A DNA stretch of 64,000 bases, taken from assembly GCF_019924635.1 (NCBI RefSeq), contig NZ_CP065037.1:1736001-1800000 (forward strand), given 5' to 3'. This document shows, in pieces, positions 45,890-54,448 of the stretch. Within the stretch, counting starts at the first letter, position 1. Every line of letters starts with the position of its first letter. The position numbers were made by a program, and so were the translations under genes. The stretch comes from Leifsonia sp. ZF2019. Lineage in GTDB: Bacteria > Actinomycetota > Actinomycetes > Actinomycetales > Microbacteriaceae. The notes beneath the pieces are model-generated. The model made no database searches. It worked only from the letters and a program-made list of their open reading frames with translations, and had not been told where the DNA came from.

Positions 45890-46912
45890 ATGTTCAGCAG
45901 TGAGAAGGAGCTCGAGGAGGCCCTGGCGACGCCGAGCGCGGCGCTGGTGGCCGACCTCGCGGAGTCGAGCGGCGACCTCGTCGTGCTGGGCGCCGGCGGC
46001 AAGATGGGCCCGAGCCTGTCGGTGCTCGCTCGGCGCGCGCTCGACGAGGCGGGCCGCGGCGGCGACGCCGTGTACGCGGTGTCGCGATTCTCGAGCGAGG
46101 AGGCGCGGCGGGGGCTCGAGAGGGAGCGCGTGGAGGTGGTGCCCTTCGACCTCCTGTCGGACCGGGACCTCGCCGAGCTGCCCGACGCCCCGAACGTGGT
46201 GTTCATGGTGGGCGCGAAGTTCGGCGCGGCGACGAACGCGTCCTGGGCCTGGGAAGTCAATGCCGCCCTGCCCGACCGGGTCGCGCGCCGCTACCGCGAC
46301 AGCGCGATCACGGCGATGTCCACCGGCAACGTGTACCCCTTCGTCGCCCCCGCGAGCGGCGGCTCGATCGAGTCGGACCTGCCCGGCCCGGTCGGCGAGT
46401 ACGCGATGTCGTGCCTGGGCCGCGAGCGCGTCTTCGAGTTCGGCGCGGTCACCCGGGGGACGCGCGTCTCGATCGTGCGCCTCAACTACGCGGTCGACCT
46501 GCGCTACGGCGTGCTCGCCGACATCGGATCCACCGTGCTGGCGGGCGCGCCGGTCGATCTGACCACCGGCGCCGTCAATGTCGTGTGGCAGGGCTACGCG
46601 AACGAGGTCGTGCTGCGCTCGCTCGGCCACGCGAGCGACGCCGTCTTCACCGTGAACCTCACCGGGCCGGAGCTGTTGAGCGTCCGCGGGATCGCGGAGC
46701 GCTTCGGGGACCTGCTCGATCGCGCGGTCTCCTTCGCCGGCGAGCCGGCGCCCACCGCGCTGCTGAACAACGCGGGACGCTGCTTCGAGCTCTTCGGGTA
46801 CCCGTCCGTGCCGGCTGGACGCCTGATCGAGTGGCAGGCGGAGTGGCTGCGGCAGGGCCTGCCGACGTCGGGCAAGCCGACGAAGTGGGCCGTGCGGGAC
46901 GGTCGGTTCTGA
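45890..46912 (+). CDS. NAD-dependent epimerase/dehydratase-family protein
   Basis: A 340-residue Rossmann protein of the extended-SDR type. The cofactor motif is VVLGAGGKMGPSLSVL (about 36-51), unusual in reading GAGGKMG. The middle strand FMVGAKFG and Ser-Thr-Gly region STGNVYP follow. The canonical YxxxK is not plain; a Tyr lies in GPVGEYAMSCLGRER, where Lys is replaced. Catalysis is therefore uncertain. ATG 45890 follows AAAGG by 5 bases. It is coupled to the aldolase-like gene by TGATG. Confidence 0.75.
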   Translation: MFSSEKELEEALATPSAALVADLAESSGDLVVLGAGGKMGPSLSVLARRALDEAGRGGDAVYAVSRFSSEEARRGLERERVEVVPFDLLSDRDLAELPDAPNVVFMVGAKFGAATNASWAWEVNAALPDRVARRYRDSAITAMSTGNVYPFVAPASGGSIESDLPGPVGEYAMSCLGRERVFEFGAVTRGTRVSIVRLNYAVDLRYGVLADIGSTVLAGAPVDLTTGAVNVVWQGYANEVVLRSLGHASDAVFTVNLTGPELLSVRGIAERFGDLLDRAVSFAGEPAPTALLNNAGRCFELFGYPSVPAGRLIEWQAEWLRQGLPTSGKPTKWAVRDGRF

Positions 46913-47949
46913 TGGGCGTCGAACGGCTCGCCGACGGGCTCGTCATCCCCGCTCATCCGCTCGCCCTGACGGCGGAACGGCGGCTCGACGAGCGGCGCCA
47001 GCGCGCCCTGACCCGGTACTATCTGGCCGCGGGCGCGGGAGGGATCGCGATCGCGGTGCACACCACCCAGTTCGAGATCCACGAGCCGGAGCGCGGCCTC
47101 CTGGAGCCCGTCCTCGCGCTCACCGCCGACGTGCTCGACCGCGAGGCGGACCGTGAGCTGGTGCGCATCGCCGGCGTCGTCGGCCCGACGGCGCAGGCCG
47201 TCGCCGAGGCCGAACTGGCCGCGCGGCTCGGCTACGACGCCGTGCTGCTGAGCCCGCGGCTCGCCGGCGCGAGTGAGGACGACCTCATCGAGCGCGCCCG
47301 CGCGGTCGGCGAGGTGCTGCCGGTGATCGGCTTCTACCTGCAGGAGGCCATCGGCGGCCTGGTGCTGTCGCGGGCGTTCTGGCGGAGGTTCGCCGACCTG
47401 TCGGCCGTCGTGGCCGTCAAGGCCGCCCCCTTCGACCGCTACCGGACGGCGGAACTCGTGCGCGGCGTGGGGGAGTCCGACCGCGCGGACGAGGTCGCGC
47501 TCTACACCGGCAACGACGACGCGATCGTCGCCGACCTGACCGCCGTGCACCGGGTGCCGGGACCGGGAGGGGCGCGCGAGCTGCGCTTCCGCGGCGGCCT
47601 GCTCGGTCAGTGGGCGGTCGGCACCCGGGCCGCGACGGGGCTGCTGCAGCTCGCGAAGCGGGCGGCGGACGGCGATGGCGCCGCAGCCCTCGAGCTGGCG
47701 GACCTCGCGGCGGACCTCACCGACTTCAATGCCGCGGTGTTCGATCCCGCGCACGGCTTCGCCGGCGTCATCGCGGGCGTGCACGAGGTGCTGCGGCAGC
47801 AGGGGCTGCTGGAGGGGATCTGGTGCCTCGACCGGGCGGAGACGCTGTCGCCCGGACAGGCCGCGGAGATCGAGCGTGTGCGCCTGGCCTACCCGCGCCT
47901 CGGCGACGACGCGTTCATCGCCGAGCACCGCGACGAGTGGCTGCGCTGA
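46912..47949 (+). CDS. DHDPS/N-acetylneuraminate-lyase-family aldolase-like protein
   Basis: A 345-residue TIM-barrel protein of the class I aldolase DapA/NanA superfamily. Residues YLAAGAGGIAIAVHTTQFEI correspond to the active-site entry. The Schiff-base lysine is proposed in AVVAVKAAPFDRYR, and the barrel ends with a helical tail. Relatives cleave or form 2-keto-3-deoxy acids, or dehydrate-decarboxylate them. The substrate is unknown, but this fits sugar-acid breakdown. It overlaps both neighbours by 1 base. Confidence 0.8.
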   Translation: MGVERLADGLVIPAHPLALTAERRLDERRQRALTRYYLAAGAGGIAIAVHTTQFEIHEPERGLLEPVLALTADVLDREADRELVRIAGVVGPTAQAVAEAELAARLGYDAVLLSPRLAGASEDDLIERARAVGEVLPVIGFYLQEAIGGLVLSRAFWRRFADLSAVVAVKAAPFDRYRTAELVRGVGESDRADEVALYTGNDDAIVADLTAVHRVPGPGGARELRFRGGLLGQWAVGTRAATGLLQLAKRAADGDGAAALELADLAADLTDFNAAVFDPAHGFAGVIAGVHEVLRQQGLLEGIWCLDRAETLSPGQAAEIERVRLAYPRLGDDAFIAEHRDEWLR

Positions 47950-48998
47950 TGAGCGACGGCGTGCCGGCGGACGCCGCCGCATCGACGAGCCGGCCGGTGC
48001 TGCTGGTGGCCGTGCCCGTCGCCCGGCGCGCGGAGTTCTTCGACGCGGGGGACGCCGGGCGCCTGGCGGACGCGGCGGCACGCCTCGGCGGGGAGCTCGT
48101 CTTCGCGGAGTCGCTGGCCGACGCGGCGGCGGAGGTCGACCTCGCGGCGGTCCGCGTGCTGGTCGTCTCCTGGGGCGTTCCCGCGCTGGACGCCGCCCGG
48201 CTCGACACGCTGCCCCGCCTGGAGCTGGTCGCCCACTGCGGCGCGAGCATCCGCCCGTTCGCCACGCCGGAGCTGTTCCGGCGCGGCGTGCTCGTCACAC
48301 AGGCGGGCGCCGCGATGGCGCGGTCGGTCGCGGAGGTCTCGCTGGCCTTCACGCTCGCCCTGCTGCACCGCATTCCACGCTTCGACCACGCGCTCCACGC
48401 GGGCTCGGAGTGGACGGAGGCCGAGGCGGCGCCGCCGCAGCACGAGCTCTTGGACGCGCCGATCGGCGTGGTGGGCGCCTCACGCACCGGCCGGGCGTAC
48501 CTGGAGCTGCTCGTCGCGCTCGGCGCACGCCCGCTCCTGGCCGATCCCACGGTGGACGCAGCGGAGGCGCGCCGGCTCGGCGCCGCGCTCGTCCCGCTGG
48601 ACGTGCTGCTCGCCAACAGCCGCATCGTCGCCCTCCACGCACCGAGCCTCCCGGAGACGCACCGGATGATCGGCGCCCGCGAGCTCGCCCTCATGCCGAC
48701 GGGCGCGGGACTGGTGAACACGGCGCGCTCGTGGCTGGTCGATGAGGACGCCCTCCTCGCCGAGCTGGGCAGCGGCCGCATCGACGCCGCCCTCGACGTC
48801 TTCGACGACGAGCCGCTGCCGGTCGACAGCCCCTTCCGGGCTCTGCCGAACGCGCTCCTGGTGCCGCACAAGGCGGCCGGGACCCGGGAGGGCCGGCTGC
48901 GGCAGGGGGCGGTGGTCGTCTCCGAGGTGGCCCGCCATGCGGCAGGGCGGCCGCTTGAGCATGTCGTCACCGAGCAGGATCTGGAGCGGATGGCATGA
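47949..48998 (+). CDS. D-isomer-specific 2-hydroxyacid dehydrogenase-family protein
   Basis: A 349-residue two-domain protein. The Rossmann motif is altered: IGVVGASRTGRAYLELL instead of GxGxxG. The substrate/cofactor parts are kept, with VNTARSWLVDEDALL (catalytic Arg) and FDDEPLPVDSPF then LVPHKAAGT holding His. It may oxidise or reduce a 2-hydroxy/2-keto acid. It is coupled on both sides (TGATG, ATGA). A second family member with a normal motif lies at 60.6 kb. Confidence 0.83.
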   Translation: MSDGVPADAAASTSRPVLLVAVPVARRAEFFDAGDAGRLADAAARLGGELVFAESLADAAAEVDLAAVRVLVVSWGVPALDAARLDTLPRLELVAHCGASIRPFATPELFRRGVLVTQAGAAMARSVAEVSLAFTLALLHRIPRFDHALHAGSEWTEAEAAPPQHELLDAPIGVVGASRTGRAYLELLVALGARPLLADPTVDAAEARRLGAALVPLDVLLANSRIVALHAPSLPETHRMIGARELALMPTGAGLVNTARSWLVDEDALLAELGSGRIDAALDVFDDEPLPVDSPFRALPNALLVPHKAAGTREGRLRQGAVVVSEVARHAAGRPLEHVVTEQDLERMA

Positions 48999-49936
48999 CC
49001 GGGCCGGCCGTGGTGTTCGCGGGTGTCGCCCACTCGCACCCCTTCGCGGACGCGGCGAACCTCCGTGACCGCGGTGCGCGGATCGCGGGCGTCTGGGACG
49101 CCGACGACGGACAGCGGCGGGACGGCTTCTCGGCGCGATTCGCCGCCGAGCCGCACGCGACCCTGGAGGGACTGCTCGACACCGGTCCCGATCTCGTGAT
49201 CGCCACACCGCGCACCCCGAGGGCGCCCGCGGTGGTCGCGGCCTGTGCGGCGGCCGGGGTGCCGGTGTTCGTCAACAAGACGATCGCCGCGACGGAGGAG
49301 GCGCTGGCGAGCCTCGACGCGGCGGCGGCCGCCGGAGCCCGGTTCGGCACCTCCTCGGTGCTGCGGTTCGCACCCGCGGTGGCCGCGTTCGCCGCGCTGC
49401 TCGACGGGTCGCGCGTGCGGGCGGTCGATGTGACGGCGCAGCACGACATCGCGGGTTTCCTGACGCCGGAGCGCGCGTGGCAGGACGACCCGGCGTCCGG
49501 GGGAGGGACGCTCCTCTCGATCGGCGTGCACGCGGTGGATCTGGTGGACGCGGTGCTGCCGCTCGACCGTGGCCGTGCGGTGCTGGAGGGTGCGATCGTG
49601 GTCGACGCCCGGGGTTCCGCCGGGGCGGTGCCGACCCGATCGGAGGCGGTCGCCGTGGTGCGCGCCGACACGGCGGAGGGCATCCCGCTGACGCTCACCA
49701 TCAGCGGCGTGCCCGGACCGGATCGCTACGCCCTGCGTGTCGTGACCGACGGAGGCCTGCTCGAGCTGGCCCTGGGCGACGGGGACGATCTCGGCTACGC
49801 CGGGCTCGCCGACGCCCTGCTCGCGACCACGCGGGGCGCCTCCCTCCCGGCGCCCTGGCGGCGGAGCGCGGCGGGCTACCGGCTGCTGCTCGACGCCGCC
49901 GTCACGATCCGGACCCGGCGGGAGGTCGCGGCATGA
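48995..49936 (+). CDS. Gfo/Idh/MocA-family oxidoreductase, short form
   Basis: A 313-residue NAD(P)-dependent oxidoreductase. The N-terminal Rossmann domain begins VFAGVAHSHPFADAANL, an atypical version with His residues. FVNKTIAATEEALASL replaces the usual EKP motif. The C-terminal domain contains LLSIGVHAVDLVDAVLPL with the usual histidine. It differs strongly from the first-gene paralogue, so it probably acts on a different intermediate. Start and stop overlap both neighbours by 4 bases. Confidence 0.78.
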   Translation: MTGPAVVFAGVAHSHPFADAANLRDRGARIAGVWDADDGQRRDGFSARFAAEPHATLEGLLDTGPDLVIATPRTPRAPAVVAACAAAGVPVFVNKTIAATEEALASLDAAAAAGARFGTSSVLRFAPAVAAFAALLDGSRVRAVDVTAQHDIAGFLTPERAWQDDPASGGGTLLSIGVHAVDLVDAVLPLDRGRAVLEGAIVVDARGSAGAVPTRSEAVAVVRADTAEGIPLTLTISGVPGPDRYALRVVTDGGLLELALGDGDDLGYAGLADALLATTRGASLPAPWRRSAAGYRLLLDAAVTIRTRREVAA

Positions 49937-50856
49937 TCGCCGTGCGCGTCGCGACCGCCGCCGACGAGCCCGGGATCCTCTCGGTGTGGGGGGAGGCCTT
50001 CGGCGAGCCCGACATGGCCCCGCGCTGGCGCCTCGACCCGAACCGGCGCTCCTGGACGCTGGTGGCGGTCGAGGGAGCCGACCTCGTCGGGGCGCTGTAC
50101 CTCGTCGACCAGCGTCGCCGGACCGCGACGGGCCGGCTCGCCCGCGTGCTCGGCCTGGCCAACGTCGCCGTCGCCGGCCGGGCGCGAGGCCGAGGTCTCG
50201 CCCGCGCCCTCACCGACGAGGCGGTGGCCTTCGGACGACGCGCCGGCTACGACTGGTCTCTGCTCTTCACCGATACGCCGGGCGTGTACGCGCCGAGCGG
50301 CTATCGGGCTTTCGCCCAGCGCCGCGTCCGTCGCGGCACGGTGCTCACCGGCCGGTCCGCCGCCGGCCGACCTTCCGGCGTGCGCAGCGGCGGAGCGGAG
50401 CTCCTCGGCCTGCCCGGCGTCGCCGCGCTGCACGACGGCGCGGACGAGCGCCCGCTGACCGCGGTCCGCGACGAGCTGGGCTGGAGGCGGGCGCTCTCCT
50501 GGTACGCCGACACCCGCGTGCACGTGCTGGGCGGCCCGGGCGGGTCGCCGCGCGCCTACGCGGTGACCCGGCTCGGCGCCGCGCCCGCGCTTCTCGAGGC
50601 GGCGGGCGACAGGTCCGGTCTGGCCGTGCTGGGCGATCTCGTGCGCGCCGACCTCCTGGGCGCCGGGGCGGTCGCCGTCTCGGTCGAGCTCCCGCCCGGG
50701 GAGCCCTACGACGACCTGGTCGGCCGCGTCGTCGCCGACCCGGCGGCCGTCGCGGACGACACCGGGATGTTCCACCCGCTCGACACCGACCCCGAGGTCG
50801 TGCGAGCGACCCTCGACCATCCCCGAGCCTTCCACTGGACGGGGGACTACCTGTGA
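49933..50856 (+). CDS. GNAT-family (Eis-like) acetyltransferase
   Basis: A 307-residue protein whose N-terminal half is a GNAT domain: LGLANVAVAGRARGRGLARALTDEA, in which VAVAGRARGRGLA binds acetyl-CoA. The C-terminal half, after about residue 150, looks like the second GNAT/SCP-like part of Eis proteins. Substrate unknown; acetylation of an amino sugar is possible but unsupported. Start overlaps the previous stop as ATGA. Confidence 0.75.
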   Translation: MIAVRVATAADEPGILSVWGEAFGEPDMAPRWRLDPNRRSWTLVAVEGADLVGALYLVDQRRRTATGRLARVLGLANVAVAGRARGRGLARALTDEAVAFGRRAGYDWSLLFTDTPGVYAPSGYRAFAQRRVRRGTVLTGRSAAGRPSGVRSGGAELLGLPGVAALHDGADERPLTAVRDELGWRRALSWYADTRVHVLGGPGGSPRAYAVTRLGAAPALLEAAGDRSGLAVLGDLVRADLLGAGAVAVSVELPPGEPYDDLVGRVVADPAAVADDTGMFHPLDTDPEVVRATLDHPRAFHWTGDYL

Positions 50857-50887
50857 TCCTCCCGACCGCCGATCGAACGGAGCACGC

Positions 50888-52267
50888 ATGACCGAGCTGG
50901 GCGCACGCCTCGCCGTCCCGCGCACCGACGCCCCCGTCGGCGTCGCCCGACGGGACATCACCCCACCGACGGGCATCCGCGCGAAGAACTGGGGACCGGC
51001 CGACTGGGAGCGCTCGGAAGGCGCCCACCGGCCGTTCACCGCGACCGCGCTCGCGGTCGGCGCCGACCCGCTGGTGCTCGTGGCCCTGGACGGCACGTGG
51101 TGGCGTCGTGTCGACGACGAACGCGCGGTGCGCGGGCGCGTGCGGGAGCTGCTCGGGATCGCGGAGGAGCGTCTCGTCATCGCGCTCTCGCACACGCACG
51201 CGGGCGCCGTGCTCTGCAGCGCCGACGCCGGGCTCCCGGGGGGAGAGCTGATCCCCGGCTACCTCGACGCGCTCGCCGAGGCGATCGCGTCGGCCGCGCG
51301 GGAGGCCGTCGACACCGCCGCGCCCGGGCATATCGACTGGACCGCCGGCCGCTGCGCGCTGGCCGCCGATCGCGAGCTCGACATCGAGGGGCGCGCGCTC
51401 GTCGGGTACAACCCGGACGCGACGGAGGCCGACGACACCGTCGTCGTCGGGCGGATCACGGCGGCCGACGGGGGTACCGTCGGCACGGTCGTCAACTACG
51501 CCTGCCATCCCACGACCCTCGCCTGGCAGAACCGCCTCGTCTCCCCGGACTACGTCGGAGCGATGCGCGAGCTGGTCGAGGCGGAGACCGGGGCGCCCGT
51601 GCTCTTCCTGCAGGGCGCGTCGGGCGAGCTGGCGCCGCGCCGGCAGTACACGGGCGAGCTCGACGTCGCGGACCGGCACGGCCGAGCGCTCGGATACGCC
51701 GTACTGTCCGCCCTCGCCCTGCTGCCTGCGCCGGGGACCGAGCTGGAGCTGAGCGGCGTCGTCGAGTCCGGGGCTCCGCTCGGGATGTGGACCGAGGCGC
51801 CTCAGGCGCCGGCGACGACGATCGCCGCCGCCCGCTCCGCCGTCGAGCTGGAGTTGAACGACCTCCCGACGCTCGACGACCTGGAGCGCAGCTGGGCGGA
51901 CATCGATCCGCGGAGCAGACAGGAGCGCCTCGGCCGGGCCCGCAATCTGCGCGACGGCTACATCGACGGTCCGACCGTCGAGCATCCGCTCTGGGCCTGG
52001 AGGTTGGGCGACGCACTGCTGGTCGCGCATCCGGGAGAGGCGTACTCGGCCTTCCAGACGGGCGTGCGCGGGGATCTGGAGGGGAATCCTGTGCTCGTGC
52101 TGAACCTCGCCAACGGTCCCGGCTTCGTCTACCTGCCGACCGACGAGGCCTACCGGCGCGGCGCGTACCAGGCGTGGCAGACCCCGCTCGCGCCCGGGTC
52201 GCTCGGCCGGGTGACCGCGGCGGCCTCCGGTCTGCTCTGCGACCTCCTCGACGGAGGTGCGCGATGA
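50888..52267 (+). CDS. Neutral/alkaline ceramidase-like hydrolase domain protein
   Basis: A 459-residue protein resembling the N-terminal catalytic domain of neutral ceramidases. It has GVARRDITPPTGI, ALSHTHAGAVL, TVVNYACHPTTLAW and LQGASGELAPRR, so the expected zinc His residues are present. No signal peptide is seen, and the length is shorter than full ceramidases, so the substrate is probably not ceramide. In sugar clusters such proteins may be amide or ester hydrolases. ATG 50888 follows GGAG; the stop overlaps the next start by 4 bases. Confidence 0.78.
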   Translation: MTELGARLAVPRTDAPVGVARRDITPPTGIRAKNWGPADWERSEGAHRPFTATALAVGADPLVLVALDGTWWRRVDDERAVRGRVRELLGIAEERLVIALSHTHAGAVLCSADAGLPGGELIPGYLDALAEAIASAAREAVDTAAPGHIDWTAGRCALAADRELDIEGRALVGYNPDATEADDTVVVGRITAADGGTVGTVVNYACHPTTLAWQNRLVSPDYVGAMRELVEAETGAPVLFLQGASGELAPRRQYTGELDVADRHGRALGYAVLSALALLPAPGTELELSGVVESGAPLGMWTEAPQAPATTIAAARSAVELELNDLPTLDDLERSWADIDPRSRQERLGRARNLRDGYIDGPTVEHPLWAWRLGDALLVAHPGEAYSAFQTGVRGDLEGNPVLVLNLANGPGFVYLPTDEAYRRGAYQAWQTPLAPGSLGRVTAAASGLLCDLLDGGAR

Positions 52268-54435
52268 CCGACGGGACGCGCCGCGGGCTGCTCGTCGGAC
52301 TGGGCGCCGCGGCACTGGGCGGCGCCGGGATCCTGGCCCAGAACGGGGCGGAACCGGCCGCGGCTTCGTCGCCGGGCGGCTCGAACGCCGCGCCGCTCGT
52401 CGTGCGCACGGTCGCCGACCTCGCCAGGGAGAAGGCACAGGACGGGCGCCTCGCGGTCGCCTCCGGCTACCGCGCGCCGGGGGATGCCGGGGCCCTCCTC
52501 TACGTGGGCGTCCAGCACCCGGGGAGCAGGGCGAACGGCGGCACGCTGGTCGCCGGCCGCAACGGAACCGCCTGGCGGCTGCTGCACGACGGCACCGTCG
52601 ACTTCCGCGCCTTCGGGGTGCTGGGAACGGACACCCCGGCCGACGACGCGCTTGACGCCCTCCTCGCCGATCCGTCCGTGCACCGCATCGAAGCGCGCAC
52701 CGATCTGCACTTCGTCCGCCGGCACACCTCGTCGCGGTCGGGCGTCGAACTCGACTTCGGCGGCCACCTCGTCAGCACCGACGGCATCGAGCCGAACAGC
52801 CACGACAACCCGTTCGGCGCCGTGCTCTTCTTCACGGGCACGCCCACCGGTGTGACGGTCGAGTACGCGCTCCCGGAGGCCTGGCCCGAGCTGACGGACG
52901 CCGTCGCCGTGCCTGATGCCGGCGCGTTCCCGCTCGACTCCTGGTGGGCGCTGCAGTGCGACGAGGTCGCCGGAGGAGGCGGGGACGAACGGGAACTGCA
53001 GCGGTTCGTCCGGATCACGCAGCGCATCGACGCCACCCACGTGCGCGTCGACTACCTCAACGGCTGGACGCTGGAGAAAGGGCGGAAGCTCCGCTGGCGG
53101 GGTGTCGCGCCGGTCGAGCGGGTGCGCATCCACTCGATGCGGTTCGCCGGGGCGGGCCCCTTCGACGGCCCGACGGACGGCTCGCTGCCCGACCCGCGGG
53201 AGCTGACCGGTTCGCATCCCGTCGCGTTCGAGTACGCGGTGCACTGCGACGTGGCCGACATCCACGCCACGCAGACCTGGTGGCCGGTGATCATGCGGCG
53301 CTGGAACAGCCACTTCGTCACCGAGCGCTGCTCCCTCGAGAACCCGCCCACCGTGTTCTATGGCGGTGCGGGCTACCTGACCCAGCAGATCTACTGCCTC
53401 TATGGCACGGTGCGCGACTGCCGCAGCTCGAACGCGCGCCACCTGAACGACCTGACGGCGAGCGCGTACTGCCTGGTGCAGAACTGCCACGGGGACGGCG
53501 ACGATCAGGGCGGAAACCCCTTCACCACCCACGGCCAGTACGAGCACGATCTCACCTTCCTCGGCAACTCCGGGCTGATGGACATCGCCAACTCGGGCGC
53601 CCAGTGGGGGACGAGCGCGAAGCGGATCACCGTGCGCGATCACGTCTGCTCCTGGTTCGTCGCGAGCACAAAGATCACCGATCTCACCCTGGAGAACGTC
53701 CGCGTCGTGCCGCGCAGCACCTTCGACCCGCAGGCCACGCTGACGATCAACGCCGACGGCGCCCAGCTGCGGGGCTGCACGGCCGGCCTATTCGCGGTGG
53801 GCCAGCGCAGCAGCCGGTCCACGCGGCCGACCGTGATCGAGGACTGCACCCTCACCCTGCCGAAGGGACAGGTGCTCGTGCAGACCCCGGTGGCGGCGAC
53901 GGTCACCTTCTCCGGCTGCCGCATCGATGGCGTCGACGGGACGGTCGCGCGCGGCGCGGGCGCCCTCCGCTTCGTCGACTGCGCCCTGAGCGGGCCCGCC
54001 GGCGGGGACGCCTTCCAGATCGGGAGTGCCGAGCTGACCCTGAGCGGCGGCACGGCCGACGGGGTCGCCCTCGTCGTCACGGCCGCGCGCGACCAGCGCG
54101 TGACCGTCGAGGGCACCCGCTTCTCCACCACCCGGACGTCCGCGCCGACCCTCGCCCGCGGCGACGGTCCCGGCACGGTCACCTGGCGGATCGACGGGAT
54201 CGCGTCCGACGCGCCCGCCGGAACGCCGCACCTCGCGATCGAGCGCGGGACCAACCACCTCCGCCTCACGGGCGCCGAGCTCACCGGCGGCGCGCTGAGA
54301 CTCCCGGCGGCGGGGTTCGGCTCCGACTCGACCCTGCTCTACGACGGCGCCACCGAGCGGCGCGTGGAGCGGACCCTGCCCGAACCGTCGAACCGCATCC
54401 TCCTCGGCGACGTGCTCGTCGCCGACCGAACGTGA
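52264..54435 (+). CDS. Tat-exported right-handed beta-helix protein 1 (candidate polysaccharide lyase/hydrolase)
   Basis: A 723-residue exported protein. A Tat-like signal (TRRGLLVGLGAAALGG, residues 5-20) leads to a region resembling the start of pectate-lyase-3/tailspike folds (FRAFGVLGTDTPADDALDALL). Long beta-helix repeats follow to the end. Blocks shared with the next gene include GGAGYLTQQIYCLYG, SNARHLND, NCHGDGDDQG, THGQYEHDLT and HVCSWFVA, probable active-site positions. Fold-level similarity suggests action on a polysaccharide; no known family could be named. ATG overlaps the upstream stop. Confidence 0.78.
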   Translation: MTDGTRRGLLVGLGAAALGGAGILAQNGAEPAAASSPGGSNAAPLVVRTVADLAREKAQDGRLAVASGYRAPGDAGALLYVGVQHPGSRANGGTLVAGRNGTAWRLLHDGTVDFRAFGVLGTDTPADDALDALLADPSVHRIEARTDLHFVRRHTSSRSGVELDFGGHLVSTDGIEPNSHDNPFGAVLFFTGTPTGVTVEYALPEAWPELTDAVAVPDAGAFPLDSWWALQCDEVAGGGGDERELQRFVRITQRIDATHVRVDYLNGWTLEKGRKLRWRGVAPVERVRIHSMRFAGAGPFDGPTDGSLPDPRELTGSHPVAFEYAVHCDVADIHATQTWWPVIMRRWNSHFVTERCSLENPPTVFYGGAGYLTQQIYCLYGTVRDCRSSNARHLNDLTASAYCLVQNCHGDGDDQGGNPFTTHGQYEHDLTFLGNSGLMDIANSGAQWGTSAKRITVRDHVCSWFVASTKITDLTLENVRVVPRSTFDPQATLTINADGAQLRGCTAGLFAVGQRSSRSTRPTVIEDCTLTLPKGQVLVQTPVAATVTFSGCRIDGVDGTVARGAGALRFVDCALSGPAGGDAFQIGSAELTLSGGTADGVALVVTAARDQRVTVEGTRFSTTRTSAPTLARGDGPGTVTWRIDGIASDAPAGTPHLAIERGTNHLRLTGAELTGGALRLPAAGFGSDSTLLYDGATERRVERTLPEPSNRILLGDVLVADRT

Positions 54436-54448
54436 AGGACTCTGCTCC

